A DNA stretch of 41,346 bases. It comes from Pseudomonadota bacterium. GTDB lineage: Bacteria > Myxococcota_A > UBA9160 > SZUA-336. A program made the position numbers and the translations under genes. The stretch is from the NCBI GenBank assembly GCA_021295775.1, contig JAGWBS010000013.1:3581-44926 (forward strand), read 5' to 3'. How positions within the stretch are numbered: the first letter of the stretch is position 1; each line of letters opens with the position of its first letter. Below are positions 31,110 to 39,276 of this stretch, piece after piece. The notes under the pieces were generated by a model. That model was not told the origin of the DNA, did no database searches, and saw nothing but the letters and a program-made list of their open reading frames with translations.

Positions 31110-33038
31110 CTACAGGACTTCGTGGATCAGGTGCTCGACGATGAAATCGCGCCTCTCGGGAGTGTTCTTGCCCATGAAGAAGTCCAGGCAGTCGTCGATC
31201 TTGTCCTGGCTGCCCAGCGAGACCGGGACCAGCCGCATGTCGGAATCCTGGATGAACTGACCGAATTCACGCGGGCTGATCTCGCCCAGGCCCTTGAAGC
31301 GCGTGACCTCGGGAGAGGCGATCTGGTCCAGGGCCTCGTCGCGCTCGGCCTCGGTGTAGCAGTAACGGGTCTGCTTGCGGTTGCGCACGCGAAAGAGCGG
31401 CGTTTCCAGGATGTACAGGTGATCGTGATGCACCAGCTCGCGGAAGTAGCGCAGGAAGAAGGCGATCAGCAGATTGCGGATGTGCATGCCGTCGACGTCG
31501 GCGTCGGTGGCGATCACCACGCGGTTGTAGCGCAGCCCCTCGATGCCGTTCTCGATCCCGAGCGCGCGCATGATGTTGTAGAGCTCTTCGTTCTTGTAGA
31601 CCACGTCGCGCTTGAGCCCGTGGGTGTTGAGCGGCTTGCCCCGCAGGCTGAAGATCGCCTGAGTCTCGACGTCGCGCGACTGGATCATGGCGCCGCCCGC
31701 GGAGTCCCCCTCGGTCAGGAAGATCGTGGTCTGGTCGCGGCTCAGCGCCCGGGCGTCGTCGTAGTGGACCTTGCAGTCGATCAGCTTGGGGATGCGGATC
31801 GCGACTTTGCGGGCGCGCTCCCGAGCCTCTTTCTTGATCGACGCCAGTTCCTTGCGGACCTTCTCGTTGCTCTTGACCTTCTCCAGCAGGGCCTGGGCCG
31901 GCAGCGGATTGCGGTGAAGCCACAGCAGGACCTCGTCCTTGACCTGCTTGAGGATCCAGGGGCGCACGTCGGTCGAGCCCAGCTTGTTCTTGGTCTGGCT
32001 CTCGAAGACCGGGTCCTGGACCTTGACCGCCACCGCCCCGACGATCCCGTCGCGCACGTCCTCGCCGGCGAAATTCTTCTTGGCGAACTCGTTGACGGCC
32101 TTGAGCATGCCCTCGCGGAACGCCGCCTGGTGGGTGCCGCCGTCGTTGGTGTACTGCCCGTTGACGAAGCTGAAGCAGGTCTCGCCGTAGTTGTGGGTGT
32201 GGGTGAAGGCGAACTCGATGCGCGGGGCGCGGCAGTGCACCGCCTCGTAGACGGGCGGCTCGTCGCCGATCTCGCGCTGCAGCAGGTCGGCGAGCCCCGC
32301 CCGGCTGCGGAAGCTGTTGCCGTTGTAGTTCAGGGTCAGGCCGGCGTTGAGAAAGGCGTAGTCCTGCAGGCGGTGGGCGATGAACTCCTCGTGCCAGTCG
32401 TAGCGGCCGAAGATCTCCGGATCGGGACGGAAGCGCACCTCGGTGCCGTTCTCCGCTCCCGCATCCCGCCCTTTCCGGTCGCTCTCCAGCTGTCCCCGGC
32501 AGAAACGCGCCCGCCGGTAGCGGCCGTCGCGAAAGCTGGCCACCTCGAACTCCGACGACAGGGCGTTGACCGCCTTGGTCCCGACTCCGTTGAGACCGAC
32601 CGAGAACTGGAAGACCTCGTCGTTGTACTTGCCGCCGGTGTTGATCCGGCTGACGCACTCGATCAGCTTGCCCAGCGGAATCCCGCGCCCGAAATCCCGC
32701 ACGCGGATCGCCCCGCCGTCGCGCTCGATCCGGATCCGGCGGCCCTCGCCCATGATGAACTCGTCGACGGAGTTGTCGATGACCTCTTTGAGCATCACGT
32801 AGATGCCGTCCTGGGGGTGGCTTCCGTCGCCGATCCGGCCGATGTACATGCCGGTGCGCAGGCGGATGTGCTCGAGCGCGTCCAGTGTCTGGATGGCGTT
32901 CTCGTCGTAGACGCCCTTATCCGCGACGCCCTCGTCCAGGCTCAACTGCGCGGGGGTCTCCGCGCGCCCAGACGCGCCGGGGCGGGTCGCCGCCGTCTTG
33001 CGCGAAGGCGCCGCTCTACGCCTCGCGGGCATCGTCAT
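31110..33038 (-). CDS. parE: DNA topoisomerase IV subunit B (ParE)
   Basis: A 642-residue type IIA B subunit. A basic, disordered N-terminus of about 40 residues precedes the GHKL ATPase with LEHIRLRTGMYIGRIG, EVIDNSVDEF, VRDFGRGIPL and VGLNGVGTKAVNAL. The transducer follows with QTKNKLGS. The Toprim domain has FLTEGDSAGGAM, ATDADVDGMHI and the tail RFKGLGEISPREFGQFI. All ATP and metal residues are present. ATG 33038 follows GGAGGGG at about nine bases. Two direct TTGACG copies on the minus strand (33087-33082 and 33070-33065) could mark a promoter, but the -10 is unclear. The DUF2779 nuclease gene ends 45 bases upstream, so a nuclease-parE-parC-manA transcript is likely. Confidence 0.93.
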   Translation of the reverse strand: MTMPARRRAAPSRKTAATRPGASGRAETPAQLSLDEGVADKGVYDENAIQTLDALEHIRLRTGMYIGRIGDGSHPQDGIYVMLKEVIDNSVDEFIMGEGRRIRIERDGGAIRVRDFGRGIPLGKLIECVSRINTGGKYNDEVFQFSVGLNGVGTKAVNALSSEFEVASFRDGRYRRARFCRGQLESDRKGRDAGAENGTEVRFRPDPEIFGRYDWHEEFIAHRLQDYAFLNAGLTLNYNGNSFRSRAGLADLLQREIGDEPPVYEAVHCRAPRIEFAFTHTHNYGETCFSFVNGQYTNDGGTHQAAFREGMLKAVNEFAKKNFAGEDVRDGIVGAVAVKVQDPVFESQTKNKLGSTDVRPWILKQVKDEVLLWLHRNPLPAQALLEKVKSNEKVRKELASIKKEARERARKVAIRIPKLIDCKVHYDDARALSRDQTTIFLTEGDSAGGAMIQSRDVETQAIFSLRGKPLNTHGLKRDVVYKNEELYNIMRALGIENGIEGLRYNRVVIATDADVDGMHIRNLLIAFFLRYFRELVHHDHLYILETPLFRVRNRKQTRYCYTEAERDEALDQIASPEVTRFKGLGEISPREFGQFIQDSDMRLVPVSLGSQDKIDDCLDFFMGKNTPERRDFIVEHLIHEVL

Positions 33039-33083
33039 TCAAGCTCACCCCTCCGGCGCAGATTCGTCAATCGTGCAGGAGCG

Positions 33084-34547
33084 TCAAGGGGGACCGGGAC
33101 GCGAGGCGCCGGAATCCGCCAGGCGCCGCAGCGCGCCCAGCAGTTCGACCAGGGCGAGCGTGTCGCGCGCGCAGTAGGCGCGCAGCGCCGCGCACAGTTC
33201 GGGTGCCCCTTCCGGGCGTTTCTCTGCGCGCGCCAGCTCCAGAAAGGAGCTCGCCGCCGTTCCTCCGTCCGCGACCTCGAGACCGGCGTAGTCGAAACCC
33301 GCAACCAGCGCGGGCGCCACGCGCTTGAGCGAGAACGAGCCGCGAAAGCCGGGCGCGTAGACGGTCTCGCGCACCAGCGCCAGCAGATCGCGCAGGCGGC
33401 CGGCGAGACGTCGCAGCTCACCCGCCAGATCGGGCAGCGCCGTCGCCAGGCCTTCGATCGTCTCGGCCTCGAAGCCGGAGTAGACCACGATCGGGGCGTC
33501 GTCCCCGCCCAGCGCATCGAGCAGGGTGCGGGCCAGCCCCGGGCGCGGGTCGCGGTCTTCGGGCCCGATCCAGTCGCGGTGCCTCAGCTCGCCTCGGCGG
33601 TCGAGGGAGTGGGCCGACCAGAGAAAGGGCACGACTTCGAACGGCCGCGTGGCCTCGAACACCGGCACCGCCGGCGAGACAGCCTCGAAGTCCAGAAAGT
33701 GCGCCGGCGGGCCGAATCCCGCCAGCCGGCGCCCGAGATCGTCGCGCGCGAACGTCGCCCCCGCCAGCAGCGCCCGGCGCGCGTTGCGCTGCGAGGCGAC
33801 CTGGAGTTCGGCCTCGTCGAGTTGGGCGATGGACTCCACACCGAGCTCCCGCAGGGCCTGGTACCGGGGCGGGCGCAGCCGCGGCAAGTGACCGATCCAG
33901 TCGTCCTTTCGAGCCGCCGTGCACTCCGTCCAGAACTCGCACGGGCTCGGGCGCCGGCAGTGCGGGGAAGGCTCGACCGCCGGCGGACTCTCCGCCGCCG
34001 CCACGGCCGCGGCCCTGGCCAGGTCGCCGGGAACGTCGCCGGCGATCAGACGCGCCTGGCGGGTGATGTCGATCCTCCGGAACAGACTCTGCCAGTCCAG
34101 CTCCTCGTCCCGCACATATTTCGGATCGGGCAGCAGCGCCTCCACCGAGCCGACCTCGAAACCCGCGTACTCGAGCAGGTAAAACTGCAGGGCTGCGCGG
34201 TCGACCAGCGGATCGCGGACCCGCGTCTCGCTGTCCACCAGCCCCAGAACCAGGCGGCCGTCTTCCCGGCGCTCCAGCAGGTCGAGGCGCACCGAAACTC
34301 CAGCGACCGAGAGCTGCGCTCCCAGGACCGCTGCGGGGGTCCCGGCCTCCGGCAGCGGGAGGGCGGATCCGGACGCCGGCGCATCCGGCGCTTCGGGGTA
34401 CAGGGCGCGCAAGCCCGCGCGCAGGCGATCGAGCTCGGCGGAAGCGACCGGGTCGGACGGCGGCTCGCGGCCGTCGAGCCGCTTCCACAGCCGCAGTTCG
34501 CACTGCAGACTCGCCTCGATCTGGGCCGCCGAAAGCGGCGCCGCCAT
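33084..34547 (-). CDS. DUF2779 RecB-like nuclease relative with altered E-x-K motif
   Basis: From ATG 34547 the protein has 487 residues. The N-terminal half resembles RecB-family PD-(D/E)xK nucleases with four iron-sulfur cysteines: Cys16 (LQCELRLW) and Cys197, Cys203, Cys209 in an HC-x5-C-x5-C cluster. Asp89 (VRLDLLE) and Gln121 (LQFYLLE) match the catalytic fold. However, where relatives have E-V-K this protein has L-V-D at 103-105, so the usual Glu and Lys are missing. The C-terminal DUF2779 part has HFLDFEAVSPAVPVFEATRPFEVVPFLWSAH and APGFRGSFSLKRVAPAL. The longer start at 34619 would overlap the TATGCT -10 box at 34620-34615. Binding without cutting is possible; DNA repair is the likely theme. 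It leads the topoisomerase operon. Confidence 0.78.
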   Translation of the reverse strand: MAAPLSAAQIEASLQCELRLWKRLDGREPPSDPVASAELDRLRAGLRALYPEAPDAPASGSALPLPEAGTPAAVLGAQLSVAGVSVRLDLLERREDGRLVLGLVDSETRVRDPLVDRAALQFYLLEYAGFEVGSVEALLPDPKYVRDEELDWQSLFRRIDITRQARLIAGDVPGDLARAAAVAAAESPPAVEPSPHCRRPSPCEFWTECTAARKDDWIGHLPRLRPPRYQALRELGVESIAQLDEAELQVASQRNARRALLAGATFARDDLGRRLAGFGPPAHFLDFEAVSPAVPVFEATRPFEVVPFLWSAHSLDRRGELRHRDWIGPEDRDPRPGLARTLLDALGGDDAPIVVYSGFEAETIEGLATALPDLAGELRRLAGRLRDLLALVRETVYAPGFRGSFSLKRVAPALVAGFDYAGLEVADGGTAASSFLELARAEKRPEGAPELCAALRAYCARDTLALVELLGALRRLADSGASRPGPP

Positions 34548-34614
34548 TCGGAAGATTCCCTCCGGTGGACCCGCCCGCGAACGCCCCGGCCGCCGCGGCG
34601 GCAGAGCGGCATTC

Positions 34615-34620
34615 AGCATA
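34615..34620 (-). promoter_or_regulatory. -10 box TATGCT for the DUF2779-parE-parC-manA group
   Basis: On the minus strand TATGCT, followed by GAATGCCGC, lies about 70 bases before ATG 34547. It is divergent from TAAGCT at 34648. Confidence 0.4.
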
Positions 34621-34647
34621 GCACCCGCGATCTCGGAAAATGACTGC

Positions 34648-34653
34648 TAAGCT
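34648..34653 (+). promoter_or_regulatory. -10 box TAAGCT for the MltD-like gene
   Basis: TAAGCT followed by CCCGGGCG lies about 55 bases before TTG 34707, with no -35 match. Confidence 0.4.
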
Positions 34654-34706
34654 CCCGGGCGTTCGTTGCCCCGTCCCCCGCGATCCGGCCGCTGAGCGAG
34701 AAAACG

Positions 34707-36659
34707 TTGATCTCCGCTTCCAAATCCAGGCGTTTCGCGGCGTGGGCCGCCCTCTGCGGCAGTCTGTGCCTGCTGGGCCCGACCGCGGCTTCCGCGGCCG
34801 CAGGCGAGGACTTTCCCGAGCCCCGGGAACTGTCCTCCGCGGTCTCGTTCTGGACGCGGGTCTACCTCGACGCCACCACCCGAGGAGGCCTGCTCCACGA
34901 TTCGCTCCATCTGGGCGTCGTGTACGAAAAGCTGGACTTCGAAGGGATCGAAAGCCGGCGCGCGCGGCAGCGCCACGTCGACGCGCGCAAGCGCCACTGG
35001 AGGAGCGTGCTGCGAAGGCTGGCGCGAGGCGGGGCGGCCACCACCCGGGAAGAGCGTCTGGCCGCGGAGCTGCTGGCGCGGGAGCTGGACCGCAAGCCGA
35101 CCGCGGGCGACTTCGGCCGGGCCGCCCAGCGCCTGCGCTTCCAGCTCGGACAGCGCGACCGCTTCCGGGCGGGCCTGATCCGCTCGGGCGCCTACGAGCC
35201 CGAGATGCGCGCCGTGTTCCGGGACAAGGGGCTGCCGGAGGACCTGGCCTATCTGCCGCACGTGGAGTCGTCGTTCGACGTGCACGCCTACTCCAAGTAC
35301 GGGGCGGCGGGGGTGTGGCAATTCGTGCGCAGCACGGGCCGGCGCTATCTCACCATCGACTACGTGATCGACGAGCGTCTGGACCCGATGCGCGCGACCC
35401 GGGCCGCCGCGGAGCTGCTCGAGGACAACTACCAATCGCTCGGCACCTGGCCACTCGCGCTGACGGCCTACAACCACGGCGCCGCGGGGATGCGCCGCGC
35501 CAAGCGGCGCCTGGGCACCGACCGGATCGAAACCATCGTGGCCAAGTACAAGAGCCGCACCTTCGGCTTCGCCTCGCGCAACTTCTACGCCCAGTTCCTG
35601 GCCGCGCGGCGCATCGCGCGCTCGGCCGAGACGCACTTCGGTCCTCTGCAGCGCGACCCGCCGCTGGCGGTCGATGAGTTGCGGCTTCCGTTCTTCGTTG
35701 CCGTGCCCGATCTGCACCGGCACCTGGGGGTCTCCCCGGAGACCATCCGCGCGCTTAACCCGGGACTGCGTCCCTCGGTGTTCCGCGCCGGCAAGCGGAT
35801 TCCCCGCGGCTACACGCTGCGGCTGCCCGCGGGCACCGTCGGGGCCGACGGGCAGGCCTGGCTGGCGAAGATTCCGGCGAACAAGCGCTACTCCGAGCAG
35901 CACCGCAGCAGCTATCACGTGGTGCAGCGCGGCGAAACCCTCAGCCGGATCGCGCAGCGCCACCGCACCCGAACCTCCACCCTGGTCGCCCTCAACAATC
36001 TGCCGAGCCGGCACTTGATCTACCCCGGACAGGTTCTGCAGCTCCCCGACCTCGAGGGCGCGGCCCGCACCTCCCCGCGCGGCCTGGTCCGCAGCGCGCA
36101 AGCCGCCGCGGCCCGGCCCCCGGGCGGCGCGGAATCCGCGCCGAAGCCGCCCGTTCCCAAGCGGGCCCCGGGCTCCGAGCCCGCGGCGGCGAAGCGGGCG
36201 AGCCCGGAGGCGCGTCCCCCGGCCCTGGGCCCGGACTCGCCTTTCCGCCGCGTGCGGGGCAACCGCATCCTGGTCGACGCGGACGAGACGCTGGGCGACT
36301 ACGCCGAATGGCTCGGGCTGTCGCCGCAGCGCCTGCGGCGCCTGAACGGGCTGAACCGAGGGCGGCCGCTCCACATCGGGCAGACGATCGAGCTGGACTT
36401 CTCCCGGGTGAGCCCCGACCGCTTCCTTCAGCGCCGTCTCGAATACCACAAGGGCATCGAAGAAGACTTCTTCGGCTCGTTCAGGATCACCGGAACCGTC
36501 GAGCACCGGATCGAGCGGGGAGAGAACCTGTGGGCGCTCTCCCACCGGGTCTACGAGGTGCCCACCTGGCTGATCCGCCGCTACAACCCCGATGTCGACC
36601 TGAGGCGCCTGGTCCCCGGGACCCGGCTGCGCATCCCGCTGGCGGAAAAGCTCTCGTAG
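34707..36659 (+). CDS. MltD-like lytic murein transglycosylase with multiple LysM domains
   Basis: TTG 34707 starts a 650-residue exported protein; GAGCGAG lies upstream. A signal peptide (to about residue 30) is followed by a helical region and an SLT-type catalytic domain (about 150-310). The catalytic Glu187 is in HVESSFD, followed by GAAGVWQFVRSTGRRY and ALTAYNHGAAGMRRA. Three to four LysM-like repeats follow: a weak one near 325-375 and clear ones near 405-450 (YHVVQRGETLSRIAQ), 510-555 and 595-645 (HRIERGENLWALS). A Pro/Ala-rich basic linker of about 50 residues separates the middle two. It cleaves peptidoglycan glycan strands in the periplasm or outer-membrane side. There is no lipobox Cys at the cleavage site, unlike MltD lipoproteins. 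Confidence 0.87.
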   Translation: MISASKSRRFAAWAALCGSLCLLGPTAASAAAGEDFPEPRELSSAVSFWTRVYLDATTRGGLLHDSLHLGVVYEKLDFEGIESRRARQRHVDARKRHWRSVLRRLARGGAATTREERLAAELLARELDRKPTAGDFGRAAQRLRFQLGQRDRFRAGLIRSGAYEPEMRAVFRDKGLPEDLAYLPHVESSFDVHAYSKYGAAGVWQFVRSTGRRYLTIDYVIDERLDPMRATRAAAELLEDNYQSLGTWPLALTAYNHGAAGMRRAKRRLGTDRIETIVAKYKSRTFGFASRNFYAQFLAARRIARSAETHFGPLQRDPPLAVDELRLPFFVAVPDLHRHLGVSPETIRALNPGLRPSVFRAGKRIPRGYTLRLPAGTVGADGQAWLAKIPANKRYSEQHRSSYHVVQRGETLSRIAQRHRTRTSTLVALNNLPSRHLIYPGQVLQLPDLEGAARTSPRGLVRSAQAAAARPPGGAESAPKPPVPKRAPGSEPAAAKRASPEARPPALGPDSPFRRVRGNRILVDADETLGDYAEWLGLSPQRLRRLNGLNRGRPLHIGQTIELDFSRVSPDRFLQRRLEYHKGIEEDFFGSFRITGTVEHRIERGENLWALSHRVYEVPTWLIRRYNPDVDLRRLVPGTRLRIPLAEKLS

Positions 36660-36674
36660 CCGTCCCCCGCCCGA

Positions 36675-37721
36675 TCAGCCGGCGCCGGCTCCGGAGAGCG
36701 GGGCAACGGCGGGAGCGGGCGTCAGGCGCGCAAGCTGACCGCAGGCCGCGTAGATGTCGTCGCCGCGGGAGCGCCGCACGGTGACGCGTGCCCCCGCGGA
36801 AGAGGCCAACAAAGCGAAGCGGTTCAGCCGGGCTTCGTCCGGACGGCGATAGTCCGCGCCCGGGTGCTCGTTCATAGCGATCAGGTTGATCCCGGCGCGC
36901 AGGGGACGGATCAGCCGGGCGAGTCGCCGCGCGTCCTCGTCCGAGTCGTTCACGTCGCGGATCAGGGTGTACTCGAACGTCAGCCGCCCGCTCCGCAGGC
37001 GGTCCAGTTCGGCGCAGGCCTCGAGCAGGCGGGCGATGGGAAAGCGGCGGTTGAGCGGGACCAGTTCGTCGCGCACTTCGTCGGTGGTCGCGTGCAGCGA
37101 AACCGCCAGCCCCACGGGCGGGGCCTCGGCCAGCTTGGGCAGGCGCGAAACGACGCCCGCGGTCGAGACCGTGATGCGGCGCGGAGACAGGGCCGGCCCG
37201 TCGGGATCCACCAGCACGCGAATGGACCGCATCACCTGCGGCCAGTTGAGAAGCGGCTCGCCCATGCCCATGTAGACCACGTGGGTGACGCTCTCCCCCG
37301 CCGCCCGCAGCAGATCGCAAGCGACCAGCACCTGATCGACGATCTCGGCCGCGTCCAGGTTGCGCCCCAGGCCCAGGCGTCCGGTGGCGCAGAACGCGCA
37401 GTCGAGGCTGCAGCCGATCTGCGAGGAGACGCAGAGCGTGCGGCGGCCCCGTTCGGGGATCAGCACGGCCTCCAGCACCCCGCCGTCGGCGGTGGACAGT
37501 TCGAGCTTGCGCGTGCCGTCGGCGGCGGTGTGCACCGCCCGGGTGGAGAGCGAGCGCGTGGACCAGAGCTCGGCCAGCTCGCCGCGCAGGCGTTCGGGCA
37601 GATCGGTCATGCGCGCGAAGTAGCGCTCGCCGCGGGCGAGGCCGGCGCGGTAGGCGGGCAGCCCGGCGCTGCCGAAGGCCTCGCGCAACTCGTCGGTCGT
37701 GTGGGAGAGCAGCGACTTCAC
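36675..37721 (-). CDS. rlmN: 23S rRNA/tRNA m2A methyltransferase RlmN
   Basis: A 348-residue radical-SAM enzyme starting at GTG 37721, with GGAGG seven bases upstream. The 4Fe-4S motif CSLDCAFC has Cys104, Cys108 and Cys111. Further conserved parts are YMGMGEPLLNW, RITVSTAGVV, LAVSLHATTDEVRDELVPLNRRFP, NLIAMNEHPG and the C-terminal AACGQL, whose Cys carries the methyl intermediate. RlmN methylates A2503 of 23S rRNA and A37 of some tRNAs. The frame stays open further upstream, but that part overlaps trmB and looks like its shadow. The start shares GTGA with the trmB stop (37721-37718), so translation is coupled. It is the last gene of a four-gene minus-strand group. Confidence 0.93.
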   Translation of the reverse strand: MKSLLSHTTDELREAFGSAGLPAYRAGLARGERYFARMTDLPERLRGELAELWSTRSLSTRAVHTAADGTRKLELSTADGGVLEAVLIPERGRRTLCVSSQIGCSLDCAFCATGRLGLGRNLDAAEIVDQVLVACDLLRAAGESVTHVVYMGMGEPLLNWPQVMRSIRVLVDPDGPALSPRRITVSTAGVVSRLPKLAEAPPVGLAVSLHATTDEVRDELVPLNRRFPIARLLEACAELDRLRSGRLTFEYTLIRDVNDSDEDARRLARLIRPLRAGINLIAMNEHPGADYRRPDEARLNRFALLASSAGARVTVRRSRGDDIYAACGQLARLTPAPAVAPLSGAGAG

Positions 37722-38338
37722 GCCCGCCTCCGGTAGTCGAAGTACGCCATGCGCCGGCCCTCGTCGAGCCACTCCTGCTCGTAAGCCGTGGCGCGCCGTT
37801 CGGGCCGCACGCGGGAGTAGGGTCGGGGCGCGTGCAGGTTCGTCAACCCGCGGTCGGTCCGCATCACCTCGGCGATCCAGTCGGCGTAGGCCGGGTCGTC
37901 GGTCGCGATGTGCAGCGGGGCATCCGGCTCCAGCAAGCGCACCAGGTGATCCACGAAGGGCGCCTGGATCAGGCGGCGTTTGTGGTGGCGCTTCTTGGGC
38001 CACGGGTCCGGACAGCAGATCCAGCACTCGCTGACGCTGCGCTCGGGCAGGACGCGCTCCACGGCGTACTCGGCGGTGGCGTGCAGCAGGAAGCAGTTGG
38101 TCAGGCCGCGCCGGTGAACGCGCCGCGCCGCCTTGGCCACCCTCTTGCGCGAAACCTCAACCCCCAGAAAGCACCGCTCCGGCCGCTCGTGAGCCAGATC
38201 CATCAGCAGCTCGGCGCGGCCGAAGCCGATGTCGAGCACCACCTTCGGACGGCCGAGCACCGCGGCCAGGCCGTCGCGCGCCAGCCGCTCGGCCTCCACG
38301 ACCGACGCGGGGCCGGCGGATTCCTGCCCGGACATCAC
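37718..38338 (-). CDS. trmB: tRNA (guanine-N7-)-methyltransferase
   Basis: A 206-residue SAM-dependent Rossmann methyltransferase that makes m7G46 in tRNA. Motif I is VLDIGFGRAELLMDLA, followed by FLGVEVSRKRVAKAARR, then the TrmB signature CPDPWPKKRHHKRRLIQ, ATDDPAYADWI and RVRPERRATAYEQEW, which corresponds to the tRNA-contacting T-x-F-E region. GTG 38338 or ATG 38335 are possible starts; there is no strong ribosome-binding site, fitting coupling to the M48 gene whose stop is 11 bases upstream. The stop overlaps the start of rlmN by four bases. The pairing with another RNA methyltransferase gives a small RNA-modification module. Identification is firm. Confidence 0.92.
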   Translation of the reverse strand: MMSGQESAGPASVVEAERLARDGLAAVLGRPKVVLDIGFGRAELLMDLAHERPERCFLGVEVSRKRVAKAARRVHRRGLTNCFLLHATAEYAVERVLPERSVSECWICCPDPWPKKRHHKRRLIQAPFVDHLVRLLEPDAPLHIATDDPAYADWIAEVMRTDRGLTNLHAPRPYSRVRPERRATAYEQEWLDEGRRMAYFDYRRRA

Positions 38339-38349
38339 GGCCGCGCGCT

Positions 38350-39267
38350 TCAGGGCGAGGAGGCTTCCGGATCCTCGGCGTCCTCCAGATCCTCGTCCTC
38401 CAGATCCCAGTCCTCGAGGTCCGCGTCCTCCAGATCCTCTTCGTCGAGGGGATCCGCCCCGGAATCGGCTCCGATGGTGAGTTCGAGCTTGCGCTGGATC
38501 AGCTCGAGCTTGCGGTCGTTCTGGCGCAGTTCGCCGAGCGTTCCGTGCGCCGCGATCTGGGCCTTGACGTTCGCGATTCGCTCGTCGGTGGCGGGATGGC
38601 TGGACAGGAAGGTCAGCAGGGTCCCGCCCTTGGACTCTTTCTGGAGCGTTTGGAACATGCGCAGCATGCCCGTCGGGTCCCAGCCGGCCTCGATCAGGGT
38701 CGCGACCGCCAGACGGTCGGACTCGCGTTCGAACTCGCGCGTGTAGCCGGTGATGTAGCCTTGCCCGGCCATCGCCGCCGCCATCCCCCCGGCGTCGGCG
38801 GCGGAGCGGCTGCCGGTCGCGGCCCCGACCACGGCGCCGGCCAACTGGCTGGCGATGGCGGTGTTGCGCTGCCGGCGGTAGAGCTGGGCGGTGTGACGCG
38901 CGGTGACGTGCCCGATCTCATGCGCCACCACGCCGGCCAGCTCGTCGGCGCTGTTGACCGCCTCGATCAGGCCGGTGTGGATGTAGATCGCGCCGCCCGG
39001 CACCGCGAAGGCGTTGAGGTTCTCGTCTTCCACCACGTAGAACTTGATATCGAACGCCGAGGGGCCGGCCGAGCGGGCCAGCTCTTCGCCCATGTCGCGG
39101 ATGTAGTTCACGACGTCGGCGTCGCGGACCAGCGTGAGCTGGCGCCGTACCTGACTCTGGACCTGCCTGCCCAGGCTCTTCTCCTCCTGGGGCGTCAGCG
39201 TTCCGCAGGCCACCAGCGCCAGGGCGCTGGCGAGCACGATCGCGGGCCGGAAGATGCGTGTCGACAT
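38350..39267 (-). CDS. M48-family metalloprotease lipoprotein (BepA/YfgC-like)
   Basis: A 305-residue predicted lipoprotein with signal peptide and lipobox LVACG (Cys21). The zinc motif is VVAHEIGHVTARH; a further metal Glu is in the REFERESDRLA helix, as expected for M48B proteases. NAFAVPGGAIYIHTGLIEAVNSADELA and a Gly/Ala-rich AAAMAGQGY segment match the periplasmic BepA/LoiP group, which quality-checks outer-membrane proteins. After residue 265 comes an unusual acidic tail built on pentads (see the repeat). The stop lies 11 bases before trmB. The gene starts nine bases after the 2-phosphoglycerate kinase-like gene, so it is the second gene of the group. The tail is not typical of the family. 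Confidence 0.88.
   Translation of the reverse strand: MSTRIFRPAIVLASALALVACGTLTPQEEKSLGRQVQSQVRRQLTLVRDADVVNYIRDMGEELARSAGPSAFDIKFYVVEDENLNAFAVPGGAIYIHTGLIEAVNSADELAGVVAHEIGHVTARHTAQLYRRQRNTAIASQLAGAVVGAATGSRSAADAGGMAAAMAGQGYITGYTREFERESDRLAVATLIEAGWDPTGMLRMFQTLQKESKGGTLLTFLSSHPATDERIANVKAQIAAHGTLGELRQNDRKLELIQRKLELTIGADSGADPLDEEDLEDADLEDWDLEDEDLEDAEDPEASSP
38380..38439 (-). repeat. Four 15-bp tandem repeats encoding acidic pentads in the M48 protease tail
   Basis: Units start at 38380, 38395, 38410 and 38425, each opening with GTCCTC and differing at a few bases. On the coding strand they encode EDLED, ADLED, WDLED and EDLED. Exact 15-base spacing keeps the frame, so copy number could change by slippage without breaking the protein. 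Confidence 0.85.
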
Positions 39268-39276
39268 TTGTGTCCC

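Noticed and set aside
34548..34619. Longer start of the DUF2779 gene at 34619
   Set aside because: The ATG overlaps the TATGCT -10 box on the same strand, and the extra residues are Pro/Arg-rich without family similarity.
29340..34643. A 1767-codon open frame on the plus strand across the topoisomerase region
   Set aside because: It is antisense to the DUF2779, parE and parC genes; high GC with few stop codons explains it. The translation is a Val/Leu/Asp/Gln-rich shadow with no domain.
37722..38027. Longer N-terminus of RlmN up to 38027
   Set aside because: It lies wholly inside trmB in another frame; the GTG at 37721 has GGAGG and starts with the expected domain.
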